A stretch of DNA of 46,030 nt, taken from positions 1-46,030 of the forward strand of contig DYLI01000001.1 of NCBI GenBank assembly GCA_020722165.1, given 5' to 3'. The stretch is from Halothiobacillus neapolitanus (GTDB taxonomy: Bacteria > Pseudomonadota > Gammaproteobacteria > Halothiobacillales > Halothiobacillaceae). The notes below the pieces were generated by a model that did not search any database, had not been told where the DNA came from, and saw only the letters and a program-made list of their open reading frames with translations. Both the position numbers and the translations under genes were made by a program. Below, in pieces: positions 17,759 through 27,394 of the stretch (its first letter is position 1; the number at the start of each line of letters is the position of its first letter).

Positions 17759-18310
17759 ATGAGCCAATATCAGATCGCCGTGTTCGTCGGCAGCCTTCGC
17801 AAGGAATCATTTAATCGCCAACTGGCCAATGCTGTTGCCAAACTCGCACCGCCGGAATTTAGCTTCAAGCAAATCAAAATTGGCGAACTACCGCTCTACA
17901 ATCAGGACGATGACGCGCATCAGGCAGACTCGGTCAAGCGGCTTAAGGCCGAAATCCTTACCGCGCAAGGTCTGTTATTTGTCACCCCGGAATACAACCG
18001 CTCAATATCCGCCGTACTTAAGAATGCCATCGAGCACGCCTCACGTCCCTATGGATCAAGTGCGTGGGCAGGAAAGCCGGCGGGGATATTGGGGGTGTCT
18101 CCCGGTGCCACGGGCACGGCAGCAGCTCAACAGCACCTGCGCAACATCCTTGCAGCGCTGGATGTAGCGACGCTAGGCCTGCCTGAGGCGTTCATCCAGG
18201 CGAGAGATGGCTTGTTTGATGAGGCAGGTGACATCAGCATCGCCAGCCGACCATTCCTGCAAAGCTGGATGGAATGCTACGTTGCCTGGATTAAAAAACA
18301 CGCCGAATGA
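17759..18310 (+). CDS. NADPH-dependent FMN reductase (ChrR/YieF type)
   Basis: This predicted flavodoxin-fold oxidoreductase binds FMN and reduces quinones or other acceptors with NAD(P)H. The 183-residue protein shows the phosphate-binding segment VGSLRKESFNRQ at residues 10-21 and the flavin-contact motif TPEYNRSIS around 80. The SD GAGAGG precedes ATG 17759. The 110-bp space after moaB suggests its own promoter. Chromate or quinone reduction is known for the family, but the real substrate is not shown here. Confidence 0.88.
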   Translation: MSQYQIAVFVGSLRKESFNRQLANAVAKLAPPEFSFKQIKIGELPLYNQDDDAHQADSVKRLKAEILTAQGLLFVTPEYNRSISAVLKNAIEHASRPYGSSAWAGKPAGILGVSPGATGTAAAQQHLRNILAALDVATLGLPEAFIQARDGLFDEAGDISIASRPFLQSWMECYVAWIKKHAE

Positions 18311-18337
18311 ACCGTCTTCAATTCAACGGGCAGAACA

Positions 18338-18357
18338 AAGGCGACCGAAGTCGCCTT
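18338..18357. terminator. Hairpin between convergent genes
   Basis: AAGGCGAC (18338-18345) pairs perfectly with GTCGCCTT (18350-18357) around a CGAA loop, 28 bp after the FMN reductase stop and 30 bp before the LysR stop. No clear T-run follows on either strand, so a simple rho-independent terminator is not certain. Confidence 0.45.
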
Positions 18358-18386
18358 GATTGCGAAGCCTCAAAAACAAGGCTAAA

Positions 18387-19283
18387 TCAACTCTGCTTGG
18401 AACAGAACCCACGCGCAAAAGTCAGCAGCGCTTCCATGGCGGGCAAACGGAATTTGTGACGCTGGCGCACAAACGAGAAGCCACGCAACAAAGGCGGATC
18501 AAGCGGTACACTGACCAACATATCCAGCTTGAGCTCTTTGGCAATGCCGGACTTGGACATAACCGACAACCCCATGCCAGCTTCGACCGCACCCTTGATC
18601 GCCTCAGGGCTACCCAACTCCATGCACACCGTCCAACCGTCGGGAAAGCCTTGTTCAATCAGATAATTGAAGATGGCTTCGCGCGTACCGGAGCCTTCTT
18701 CACGGCAAATAAACTGATACGGCATCAACTGATCAACGGTCAGGGTTTCATTTTTTGCCAGCGGATGATCGGGCGGCATGATGACCACCAGTTCATCGTC
18801 ACGACAGGCTTCAACCAGCAGATTTTTGTTGCTGATACTACCTTCGACAATCGCCAAGTCGATCACGTTATGTTCGACCATCGACACGATCGCTTCGCTA
18901 TTGCCCACTTTCAAGCGCACATTCAGATCGGGATGCTTCTTGCGGAACTGTCCAAGCAGGGCGGGCAGTATATTTTCAGCCACCGTCATGCTTGCACCGA
19001 TATTCAGCGAGCCACCCATTTCGCCCGTCATCTCGCGCACTCGCCGCTCCATCTCGTCGTAATGCTCAAAAATGCGCTCCGCAACCTCGTACACCACCAC
19101 CCCCACATCGGTAAGCGTCACGCGGTTATGCGTGCGGTCAAACAAACGTGTATCGAAATGCTCTTCCAACTGGCGCACTTGAAACGTCACCGCCGGCTGA
19201 GTCATGTGCAGGGATTCAGCCGCCTTGGTAAAGCTGAGTAAGCGTGCCACGGTGTAGAAAACCTTGAGTCTGCGATCGGCCAT
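18387..19283 (-). CDS. LysR family transcriptional regulator
   Basis: The 298-residue DNA-binding regulator has an N-terminal winged helix-turn-helix (LSFTKAAESLHMTQPAVTFQVRQLEE, residues about 17-42). A substrate-binding domain covers about 90-290, with the GSGTREAIFNYL segment near 200. AAGGAA precedes the ATG at 19281-19283. The sequence resembles the CbbR/YeiE/CysB-like branch, but the effector cannot be told. It lies 89 bp downstream of the RND operon on the same strand, so it may be a late member of that transcript or have its own promoter in 19284-19372. Confidence 0.9.
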   Translation of the reverse strand: MADRRLKVFYTVARLLSFTKAAESLHMTQPAVTFQVRQLEEHFDTRLFDRTHNRVTLTDVGVVVYEVAERIFEHYDEMERRVREMTGEMGGSLNIGASMTVAENILPALLGQFRKKHPDLNVRLKVGNSEAIVSMVEHNVIDLAIVEGSISNKNLLVEACRDDELVVIMPPDHPLAKNETLTVDQLMPYQFICREEGSGTREAIFNYLIEQGFPDGWTVCMELGSPEAIKGAVEAGMGLSVMSKSGIAKELKLDMLVSVPLDPPLLRGFSFVRQRHKFRLPAMEALLTFARGFCSKQS

Positions 19284-19372
19284 ATCTCGTTCCTTATTAG
19301 AGTTCGCTTGACTATTCTATCCGCTATCTAGCATTTTTATAAGGGCATGGGGCATTTAACGCGAAATCTGCC

Positions 19373-22300
19373 TCAAATTTTGGCCGCCAAAGCACTTTTG
19401 CGCTGCCAACGCCAGTAGACCAAGGGAATGACGACAAGCGTTAACAAGGTCGAAGCCAGCGTGCCAAAAATCAGCGATACCGCAAGGCCACCAAACACCG
19501 GGTCAGACACCATAATCACCGAGCCGAGCATGATCGCCAGCGCGGTAAGCAAAATCGGGCGGAAACGCACTGCACCTGCTTCAATCACCGCCTGCTCCAG
19601 ACTGTAACCCTGCCGACGATAATCAAGAATAAAATCGATGAGCAGCAAGGAGTTACGCACCACCACCCCGGCCAGTGCAATCACCCCAATCATGGATGTC
19701 GCGGTAAATGCCTGCTCCGTGACCCAATGACCGGGGAAGATGCCGACCAGGGTCAGCGGAATCGCGCCCATCACAATCAAGGGCAGCATGAAGGATTTGT
19801 AGTAGGCCACCAGCATCAGGTAGATAAGAATAATCGCCACAATGAACGCCGAACCAAGATCACGGAACACATCCAGCGTCAGGCGCATTTCACCGCCCCA
19901 AAGCAGGGTGTAATCAACAATATCCTTCGGTTCCGCCTGCACAAACCCAAGGTTGCCGGTGGCAAAGCGCGCACCATTGGGCAATGCTTGCCCATCCAGC
20001 GCCTTGTCCAAGGCCAACACTGCATACACTGGACTGGAACGCAACAGCTCGCCACCGACGATGACCATGGGATGCTGATCGCGGTCGAGATAGGGCTTGT
20101 TGTCCGCAACCTGCTCTAATTTTGCGATGGTCGATAATGGAATGAACGCACCTTGGGCATTTTTCACCCCCATGCTCAACAGCTGCGCGGGCAGCGCACG
20201 CTCGGCCTGCGGCAAACGCAGCACAATTTCAATGGGTTCACGTGCCTGGTTTTCCGCGCTCAATGCGTGCACGGTTCCTGCGGGCAAACCGGACACCGCG
20301 TCACGCAATAACTGCGCGACCTGCCCCGCCGCCACGCCGGAGAGCATGGCTTTTTCCTTATCCAGTACCACGCGGTAGGTCAACACGTCCGCGCCCACCG
20401 AGTCATCCACGTTAATCATGCCGTAGGTTTCACCGAACGCCTGATCGACAAAAGCGGCGGACTGGCGCAGCACAGCGTAATCTGGCCCATACAATTCAGC
20501 CAGTATTTGCGCCTGCACCGGCGGCCCTGGCGGGGTTTCGTAGATTTTCAACTTGGCCTGTGGAAAAGCGGCGCGCAGTGGCTCCAGAGCATGATCGATC
20601 TGCTCGGCCAGCTCATGCGAGCTTGGCTTACGCGCATGTTTGTCGCGCAAATTGACGCGAATTTGCGCGATATGTGTGCCGCGCTTCACTAAATCACCAC
20701 GCACCAGCGCCGCAAAATCAATCGGCGCGGTCATGCCGGTATAGCTGCTGTAATCCAGCACCTGCGGCTCGGCGGCCAACACCTCGCCCACCGCACTCAC
20801 CACGCGGTCGGTTTCGGCCAGCGCCGTGCCCTGCGGCATATCGAGCTGGAGCAAGAAGGTGTTGGTATTGTCATTGGGCAGCATTTTCAGCTCCACACCC
20901 AAGGGCGAAAGCGCGCCACCAACACCCGCCGGGCGAATAAACTGCCACGCTGGCATCAGCATGGCGGCCACCAGTAAGACTAACACCACGAAAATGGTCA
21001 TCCAGCGCATCCAGCGAGTGCGCAATAACGGCTCCATCACCGCCACATAGGCACGATGCAGAATGTCTTTTTGCTCGTGATCGCGTTCGTCCAGCGCCGC
21101 ACGATTAATAAGGGCGCGGGCAGCGGCCTTGTTCGACAGCCAGATGCGCGCCGCCCAAGGCACGATCATGTAAGCAATCACCAAAGACGCAATCATCGCC
21201 ACCGGCACATTCAGCGGAATCGGGCGCATGAACGGCCCCATCATGCCGCTGACAAAAGCCATAGGAATAAAGGCCAGAATCACCGCAATGGTTGCCACAT
21301 TGGTCGGGTTGCCGATTTCATTGGTCGCTGTCACCAGCATTTTGGAAAAATCCCCATCTTTTCCCCCGCCCTTAAAGTCGTGCATATGCCGGTGAATGTT
21401 TTCAATCACCACAATCGCCGCATCCACCAACAGCCCCAGCGATAAAATCAGCGCAAACAGGGTAATGCGGTTAATCGTCTGCCCCATGAGCAAACCGGTC
21501 GCCAACACCACGAACAGAATCAGCGGCACGGTCAGGGTCACAATGCCCGCCTCACGCCAACCGAGGAAGAAAATCAGAATCAGCACCACCGAACCCACGG
21601 CAATCGCCAAGTGCTCAAACAGCGTATTCACCGCCTCGTTAGCTTTAGCGCCATCGTTGCGCGTGACGACTAACTCTATACCCTGCGGCAGGGCAAGTTT
21701 TTTCAGCTCAGCAAGCTTGCTTAGCACTGCATCGGCCACCACCACGGCATTCGTGCCCGCTTGCTTGGCCAATACCAAGGTCACGGCAGGCTCGGCACCA
21801 CGGAACGGCGGGCTGTCTGCCGCCGCGCCAAAGCCAAAACGCGCCACGTTTTCCGTCTCACGCGCACCCTCTTCGATGCGCGCAATATCACGCAGATAAA
21901 TGGCCTGCCCTTGCATCCCGCCTTTGGGTGGTGGCGAGACACCGACGATAACCTCGCCCACTTCCGCCGCCGAATGCAGCACACCACTTAAACGTAAAGG
22001 CACGGAGGCATCCTGCGCCACCAAATCCCCGAGCGGTGCTGACACATTGCTGGCTTGCAGCATCTGACTGATTTGTTCCAGACTCACTCCGCGCGATTGC
22101 ATACGCAGCGGGTCCAGCCAAACAGTCACCGCCCTCGAACGTCCACCAACCACTTCGGTCAAGGACACGCCGGGCACATTGCGTAAATGCTCCATCAGCA
22201 GCAAACCGACTTCACGCAGCTTTTGCTCATCAACCGCGAGCGGATTCGAGGCTGCCAGCGCAATGGTCATAATCGGCACATCATCCACATTGATCGGCTT

Positions 22301-22759
22301 AATGATCGGCTGCATCGCGCCCGGCGGCAGACGATCCATGTTCTGCATCAACTGATTGTAGAGCTTGACCAGGCTGTCTTCCTGATTCTGCCCAACTTTG
22401 AACTGCACCGTAACCACGCCGACATCATCTGCCGCGTAGCCAAAGGTATGATCGACTCCCGACTGGGCGCGCATAATCGCTTCCAGCGGACGCACCACCA
22501 GATCGCGCACTTCAGAAGCATTCGCCCCCGGCTTGGCAACGATAATATTCGCCGCTGGCACGACAATTTTCGGGTTGTACTCACGCGGGGTCAGCACCAG
22601 AGCCAGCATCCCGACGAGGGTGATGGCGATAATCATCAGTAAGGTGATTTTGGAATGAATAAAGGCTTGGGCAAGTTTGCCCGCGATATTCAAAGGCTGC
22701 GCGCCATACTCATGCTCAAGTTCATATTTATCGGCTGACTCGTGGGTACTGTCCTGCAT
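19373..22759 (-). CDS. RND efflux transporter, inner-membrane pump subunit
   Basis: This is the proton-driven inner-membrane pump of a tripartite efflux system. The 1128-residue protein has TM1 near residues 37-58, two large periplasmic loops, TM clusters around 390-560 and 960-1115, and a cytosolic linker near 565. In TM4 the motif reads LGLLVDAAIVVIENIH, with one Asp where AcrB-type pumps have the pair DD. The C-terminal segment GVIALAGVVVRNSLLLIDF is typical of the superfamily. It abuts the adaptor gene with no spacing. Substrate class (hydrophobic compound or metal) is not clear. Confidence 0.9.
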   Translation of the reverse strand: MQDSTHESADKYELEHEYGAQPLNIAGKLAQAFIHSKITLLMIIAITLVGMLALVLTPREYNPKIVVPAANIIVAKPGANASEVRDLVVRPLEAIMRAQSGVDHTFGYAADDVGVVTVQFKVGQNQEDSLVKLYNQLMQNMDRLPPGAMQPIIKPINVDDVPIMTIALAASNPLAVDEQKLREVGLLLMEHLRNVPGVSLTEVVGGRSRAVTVWLDPLRMQSRGVSLEQISQMLQASNVSAPLGDLVAQDASVPLRLSGVLHSAAEVGEVIVGVSPPPKGGMQGQAIYLRDIARIEEGARETENVARFGFGAAADSPPFRGAEPAVTLVLAKQAGTNAVVVADAVLSKLAELKKLALPQGIELVVTRNDGAKANEAVNTLFEHLAIAVGSVVLILIFFLGWREAGIVTLTVPLILFVVLATGLLMGQTINRITLFALILSLGLLVDAAIVVIENIHRHMHDFKGGGKDGDFSKMLVTATNEIGNPTNVATIAVILAFIPMAFVSGMMGPFMRPIPLNVPVAMIASLVIAYMIVPWAARIWLSNKAAARALINRAALDERDHEQKDILHRAYVAVMEPLLRTRWMRWMTIFVVLVLLVAAMLMPAWQFIRPAGVGGALSPLGVELKMLPNDNTNTFLLQLDMPQGTALAETDRVVSAVGEVLAAEPQVLDYSSYTGMTAPIDFAALVRGDLVKRGTHIAQIRVNLRDKHARKPSSHELAEQIDHALEPLRAAFPQAKLKIYETPPGPPVQAQILAELYGPDYAVLRQSAAFVDQAFGETYGMINVDDSVGADVLTYRVVLDKEKAMLSGVAAGQVAQLLRDAVSGLPAGTVHALSAENQAREPIEIVLRLPQAERALPAQLLSMGVKNAQGAFIPLSTIAKLEQVADNKPYLDRDQHPMVIVGGELLRSSPVYAVLALDKALDGQALPNGARFATGNLGFVQAEPKDIVDYTLLWGGEMRLTLDVFRDLGSAFIVAIILIYLMLVAYYKSFMLPLIVMGAIPLTLVGIFPGHWVTEQAFTATSMIGVIALAGVVVRNSLLLIDFILDYRRQGYSLEQAVIEAGAVRFRPILLTALAIMLGSVIMVSDPVFGGLAVSLIFGTLASTLLTLVVIPLVYWRWQRKSALAAKI

Positions 22760-23833
22760 TTAGTTCACCACCCGGTCGCCGTTTTGTAACATGACATCAC
22801 CTTGGCCTATGGCGATGCGTTCACCCGCCACGACACCTGCCAACACCTCAACCATGCCATCCGCCCGCACCGCGCCGCTGCGCACCATGCGGTAATGCGC
22901 AACGCCTTCCTTATCCAACACAAACACACCGCGTATCCCGGCACGATCCAACAGCGCCACCTGCGGAATCAGCAGTGTCTGCCGCGTAGCCTGGGGGAAC
23001 AGTACCCGAGCAAATGCGCCACTTTTCAAACCTGGCGCGGCAATATCCAGCGTCACCGGATAGGTATGCGCTTGTGGGTCGGCGGTAGGAGTCATGCGCG
23101 ACACGCTTGCGCTCAAAGGCTGCGCCTGTCCATCCACTTCAACCTGCACCGTATCGCCCAACTTGAGGCTGCGGTAAACCGATTCGGGCACGGCGGCTCG
23201 CACCCGTAACTTGCTCGTATCCTCAAGCACCAGCACCGGATGCCCCGGCGTTGCCATATCCCCTTCATTCGCCAGCTTGGCGGTGACGATGGCATCCATC
23301 GGCGCACTGATGCGCGTGTAGCTAATCTGCCCGCGCGCCACCGTCAAACCCGCCTTGGCCTGCGCCACACGGCTCAGGCTCACGTCATAATTCATGCGCA
23401 TTTTTTCCAGCTGCTGCTTATTGACCGCCTCGTCCTGATACAGGTTTTTGAAACGTTCATAATCAAGCTTGGCATCGCGCAACGCCGTCTCAGCCTGAAT
23501 CAGATTCTGTTTGGCCAAATCCACCGCGCCCTGCGTATCTACCGGATCAACCACAAACAGCACCTGATCGCGTTTCACCGCCTGCCCTTGCACCACATTG
23601 AGCTCACGGATATGCCCCATCACCCGCGAACTGAGTTGCACGGTATCCACCGCCTCAATCACGCCCGCCACCGGAAACACCTCAGCCAAATCCGCCGCCT
23701 GCGCTATCACCACCTTGGCGCTTACCTCGCGCGCAGGCGCAGGCGCGTGACTTGATGGCGTTTCATGCGAGCAACCCGCCAAGAGTGCAGCCAAAATCGC
23801 CGCACCCATCAACTGTTTTGCAAATAACTTCAT
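22760..23833 (-). CDS. RND efflux periplasmic adaptor (membrane fusion protein)
   Basis: This lipoprotein adaptor links the pump to the outer membrane channel. Its signal ends in a lipobox with C21 (LLAGC). A lipoyl-like half, an alpha-helical hairpin around 75-150 (rich in A/Q/K coiled-coil residues) and beta-barrel domains follow. The length is about 357 aa. GTG-ATG-ATG stand in a row at the start; the second ATG (23831-23833) is placed seven bases after GAGGA and is chosen for that reason. It lies 15 bp after the TolC-like gene. Confidence 0.9.
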   Translation of the reverse strand: MKLFAKQLMGAAILAALLAGCSHETPSSHAPAPAREVSAKVVIAQAADLAEVFPVAGVIEAVDTVQLSSRVMGHIRELNVVQGQAVKRDQVLFVVDPVDTQGAVDLAKQNLIQAETALRDAKLDYERFKNLYQDEAVNKQQLEKMRMNYDVSLSRVAQAKAGLTVARGQISYTRISAPMDAIVTAKLANEGDMATPGHPVLVLEDTSKLRVRAAVPESVYRSLKLGDTVQVEVDGQAQPLSASVSRMTPTADPQAHTYPVTLDIAAPGLKSGAFARVLFPQATRQTLLIPQVALLDRAGIRGVFVLDKEGVAHYRMVRSGAVRADGMVEVLAGVVAGERIAIGQGDVMLQNGDRVVN

Positions 23834-23848
23834 CATCACATCCTCAAA

Positions 23849-25309
23849 TCATGATGCCGACACAGCGGCCTTGCTTGGTGCAGGGCTATCGTGCGGGTCA
23901 ATGTGATCCGGCGTTAACCGCCCCAACAAACGCATCCACTCGGCGCGCTGCACCACCTGTTCATAGCGTGCCGAAATCAAATCCGCATTCGCCTTATCCT
24001 GTTGCGCCTGCGCCGTCAGCAACTCCAGCATCGTTGCCAAGCCGTTTTCATAACGCTTTTTCGTCAGGCGCACGGCTTCTTCCGCCTGTACCCGCGCACG
24101 CTCACGCGCCACCAGCCGCTCTTCAATCTCCTGCGCCTTGCGCGCCGCATCACGCACTTGCAAACGCAGGCCATCTTCCGCCTGACGCAGCTTGGCTTTT
24201 ATTTCAATCCGTGCCGCCTGCGCCCGATCAACCGATGCCGCCACAGCCCCGCCGTCAAACGCATTCCAACTCACCACTCCGGCCACGGTGTACGACGACG
24301 ACGAAAACTCAAGGCCGGGGTCATTCCAGTCCTGCCGCGCCAACAAATTCACCTGCGGCAAACCCGCCGCACGTGCGGTATCCACACCCGCACTCACCCC
24401 GGCAAGCTGATGACGCACCGCCTTGAGCTGCGGGTTATTCGCCAGCGCCTCGTTTTGTCCAGCCTCTGCGGAGCCATCGGCGGCGGGCAGGCTCACGGAC
24501 GCGCCCAATTGCAAAGGCGCGTCCAGCGGCAAGCCCAACAAAATATGCAGCTGATCGAGCGCCACCGCCTCTTGATTGCGCGCCTGTGCCAACTGCACCT
24601 GCACATCATCCAGACGCACCTGCGCCATTAATAAATCGCTTTTCAACGCCACGCCCTGCGCCAACATACTCTTTGCAATGCGCACATATTCCTGCGAGGC
24701 CACACGCGCCTGTTCGCCCACTTTCACAAAGGCACGCGCTGCGTGGATGCCCTCGTACGCCATCGCCACCTGCTTCACCAGAGCTTGACGTGCCGCTGCG
24801 TCACCATCCTGCGCCGCGCGCACCTGCGCCCGCGCTTGCTGCACATAGCTTTCAACCATTCCGCCGTTGTAGACCGGCACCAGCAATTCAATCCGCGAAT
24901 TCACATTACCCGTGCCGCCGGGATAGTTCAGATCATCCGGCTGCACATTAAGAATGTTTGGATTCATGGCATCAAACTGACCAAAGCCAAAATCGCCAAA
25001 CGTCGCCTGACGTTGACTAAGCTTCATACCAAAAACATTCAGCGCATCATTGGAATAGGTCCCGGTTATGGACAGATTCAAACGCGGCAGCCAACCTGCT
25101 TCGGCCTGACGCACAGCAGCATTGGCTTGCTCGATCTGCGCCTTGGTCATTTCCATTTCAGGATTTTGCGCCAACGCCCGCGTCACGCAAGCAGGAAAAT
25201 CCAGGCGCTGCACCGCATCCGCCTTTGCCGCACCTGCCGCCAACATGGCGAGCATCGAGCATGCCCACAACATGCGCGGCCTAAACCGCGACAAAAAATC
25301 ATGTTTCAT
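23849..25309 (-). CDS. TolC family outer membrane efflux channel
   Basis: This is the outer-membrane channel of the tripartite system. The 486-residue protein MKHDFLSRFRPRMLW has a signal peptide ending near AAGAAKADA. Two repeated OEP halves rich in Ala/Gln helices follow, with the typical NPEMEMTKAQIEQANAAVRQ segment in the first. The start at 25307-25309 is chosen because upstream in-frame codons run into the CACAGAG repeat. It is the first gene of the operon channel-adaptor-pump. The promoter is probably in or beyond the repeat at 25358-25491. Confidence 0.9.
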   Translation of the reverse strand: MKHDFLSRFRPRMLWACSMLAMLAAGAAKADAVQRLDFPACVTRALAQNPEMEMTKAQIEQANAAVRQAEAGWLPRLNLSITGTYSNDALNVFGMKLSQRQATFGDFGFGQFDAMNPNILNVQPDDLNYPGGTGNVNSRIELLVPVYNGGMVESYVQQARAQVRAAQDGDAAARQALVKQVAMAYEGIHAARAFVKVGEQARVASQEYVRIAKSMLAQGVALKSDLLMAQVRLDDVQVQLAQARNQEAVALDQLHILLGLPLDAPLQLGASVSLPAADGSAEAGQNEALANNPQLKAVRHQLAGVSAGVDTARAAGLPQVNLLARQDWNDPGLEFSSSSYTVAGVVSWNAFDGGAVAASVDRAQAARIEIKAKLRQAEDGLRLQVRDAARKAQEIEERLVARERARVQAEEAVRLTKKRYENGLATMLELLTAQAQQDKANADLISARYEQVVQRAEWMRLLGRLTPDHIDPHDSPAPSKAAVSAS

Positions 25310-25357
25310 AACACTATCCAGAATTATTTTCGCGAACACAGCCAAGCAAATAAAAAT

Positions 25358-25491
25358 TTTAGCCACAGAGAGCACCGAGCTTGAAATCCTTTGTCGCCAC
25401 CTTGCACTCCTATCGCCTGACTATGACTCACGTACACACGCCAGACGCACTCCTCTCACTCTCTGTGCGCTCTGTGGCCTCTGTGGCTAAA
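25358..25491. repeat. CACAGAG repeat, copy 3
   Basis: TTTAGCCACAGAG at 25358-25370 is inverted as CTCTGTGGCTAAA at 25479-25491. An extra CTCTGTG stands at 25461-25467 and an extra CTCTGTGGC at 25470-25478, close to the right arm. The interior TTGAAATCCTTTG resembles the interior of copy 4. It separates rlpA from the efflux operon. Confidence 0.78.
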
Positions 25492-25499
25492 CTGCTTTC

Positions 25500-26357
25500 C
25501 TACTCAACCACCATATGGCGATGACCCACACCCGCTGCGTCGAGCTTAGCAGCTAAAGCGTCGGCATCATCCACTGAGGCCAGAGGGCCGATGCGCACCC
25601 GGAACAAGCCGTCTTCTTTTTGCACCACGTTAACAGCGGGTATATTAGATAACTCTAATTTACTGCGCAATTGCTCGGCGTTCGGGCGCAAGGTGAACGC
25701 CCCAATTTGTACATACACATTGCGCCCCCACTCGGGCATGGGGCGAGCCGCTTCGCTGAACACCACGCTCGGTGCAGGCTTGGGCTCAAGCGGCGCTGGC
25801 ACGACGCGCGGTACAGGCGGCGGAGTCAATGGCTGCGCCATCGCTAGCAAGGTATTGTCGGGCGACTCGCTCGGCCTATCGCCATCAATATGGCGCACTT
25901 CGACCATGGCCGTGCCGGTAGCAATCACGCCGAGCTTCTCTGCTGCGGCTTTGGAGAGGTCAATAATCCGATTTTCATGAAACGGCCCGCGATCATTCAC
26001 GCGCAGCACAACCTTGCGCCCATTTTGCAGGTTGGTCACTTCGACATAGCATGGAATGCGCAGGGTTTTGTGCGCGGCTGTCATGGCATTTTGATCGTAA
26101 GTCTCGCCCGCCGAGGCGCGTTTGCCATCAAAACCCGGCCCATACCACGAGGCAATGCCGGTTTCCTTGTAACCCTGATTGCTACGCAAAACCGAATAGC
26201 GCTCGCCCAAGACCTCGTAATTATTGGGGTTGCCATATTTACTATAGCCATCCGCCCCCTTGGGTGGCGGCTTGGGCGTGGACGAACAACCCACGAGCCA
26301 CGCCGCACCCATGGCCATACCGAGAACAAGCAGTGAGCGCAACAGGGCGGAATTCAT
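25500..26357 (-). CDS. rlpA: RlpA-like septal ring lytic transglycosylase, lipoprotein
   Basis: It cleaves denuded glycan strands at the septum and is anchored in the outer membrane. The 285-residue protein has a lipobox with C24 (WLVGC). A double-psi beta-barrel domain starts at GIASWYGPGFDGKRASAGE and continues to VNDRGPFHENRIIDLS. A Pro-rich linker and a C-terminal SPOR domain (NVYVQIGAFTLRPNAEQLRS) follow. The start ATG overlaps the mltB stop as ATGA, so the two are translationally coupled. Upstream in-frame codons lie inside mltB and are left out. Confidence 0.93.
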   Translation of the reverse strand: MNSALLRSLLVLGMAMGAAWLVGCSSTPKPPPKGADGYSKYGNPNNYEVLGERYSVLRSNQGYKETGIASWYGPGFDGKRASAGETYDQNAMTAAHKTLRIPCYVEVTNLQNGRKVVLRVNDRGPFHENRIIDLSKAAAEKLGVIATGTAMVEVRHIDGDRPSESPDNTLLAMAQPLTPPPVPRVVPAPLEPKPAPSVVFSEAARPMPEWGRNVYVQIGAFTLRPNAEQLRSKLELSNIPAVNVVQKEDGLFRVRIGPLASVDDADALAAKLDAAGVGHRHMVVE

Positions 26358-27394
26358 GCTGCCTTTGCCCGCAGACGAATCGCCTGCGCCAGCTCCCACA
26401 CCGCCATGGCATAATGCTGGCTATGGTTGTAGCGCGTAATCACATAAAAATTCGGCAGTCCAACCACGTAACGCACTGCATCCTCTTCTTGAAACGCCAA
26501 CAACATGGTCGGCAGATTTTCCGCGCCTTGCGCAATCGGCACGCTCACGCCCAAAGCACGCAATTCTCCCAAGGTGGTTTTGGCTTTCAAATCTCGTCCG
26601 CGATTCAATAAAGATTCCAACTTTTCCGGCGACTCAAGCAAGCTTTCCGGCAAAGTCACCGGCACGGTCACGCTCGCGCCGCGCTGCCAGCCATGCTGCA
26701 CAAAATAATTCGCCACACTGGCCAACACATCATCCGTACTCAGCCACAGATTACGCTTGCCATCCGCATCCCCATCCACCGCCCACTGGCGGTAGCTGGA
26801 GGGCATGAACTGCGGCATCCCCATCGCCCCGGCGTACGAGCCCTTCACCGAAGCGAGGGGGATATTTTCATCGCGCGCCAAAAGGAAAAATTGCTCCAGT
26901 TCCTTGCGGAAAAATGGCGCACGCGGCGGATATTCAAAGGCTAATGTGGCTAAGGCATCAAGCACACTATATTTACCAACATTGCGCCCATAGCCGGTTT
27001 CCACGCCGACAATCGCCACCAAAACTTCCGCAGGAACGCCATATTTTTGCTCCAATCCAGCCAATTTCACCGCGTTTTCACGCATAAACGTGGCACCATC
27101 GTTAATGCGTTTTTCATTCATGAAAATCGGACGATACTGATGCCAAGGCTTGCTTTCCGCCGGGCGCTGCATGGCCTGGATAATCGAATCCTGAATCTCC
27201 GCCTGAGCGAGACCAGCCAGCACATCGGACTCATTCAACCCGTTGCGCTGACTTATTTCACGGGCAAATTCACGCACATCCGCACGCTCGCTCAATTCAT
27301 TGTCCGAAGGCGCTGCACAGGCCGTCTGCATGGGTAACAAAGCCAACATCAAGCTCAAGACCGCTGCCTGACGCAATACTATGGATGAATTCAT
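26354..27394 (-). CDS. mltB: Membrane-bound lytic murein transglycosylase B
   Basis: This periplasmic enzyme cuts the MurNAc-GlcNAc bond with formation of 1,6-anhydro-MurNAc, the substrate that AnmK handles after import. The 346-residue protein has an N-terminal signal (VLSLMLALLPMQTACA; C26 may be a lipidated residue). The catalytic glutamate is E132 in VGVETGYGRN, and GAMGMPQFMPSSY stands near residue 190. It follows rodA directly (stop and start adjacent) and overlaps rlpA by 4 bp. Confidence 0.94.
   Translation of the reverse strand: MNSSIVLRQAAVLSLMLALLPMQTACAAPSDNELSERADVREFAREISQRNGLNESDVLAGLAQAEIQDSIIQAMQRPAESKPWHQYRPIFMNEKRINDGATFMRENAVKLAGLEQKYGVPAEVLVAIVGVETGYGRNVGKYSVLDALATLAFEYPPRAPFFRKELEQFFLLARDENIPLASVKGSYAGAMGMPQFMPSSYRQWAVDGDADGKRNLWLSTDDVLASVANYFVQHGWQRGASVTVPVTLPESLLESPEKLESLLNRGRDLKAKTTLGELRALGVSVPIAQGAENLPTMLLAFQEEDAVRYVVGLPNFYVITRYNHSQHYAMAVWELAQAIRLRAKAA

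Noticed and set aside
18360..19241. A 293-codon open frame on the + strand
   Set aside because: It is antisense to the well-supported LysR gene and shows no family motifs; its composition (many His/Gln/Arg) is that of a shadow frame.
20507..21899. Several + strand frames over the RND pump gene
   Set aside because: All are antisense to a continuous 1128-residue reading frame with clear family motifs.
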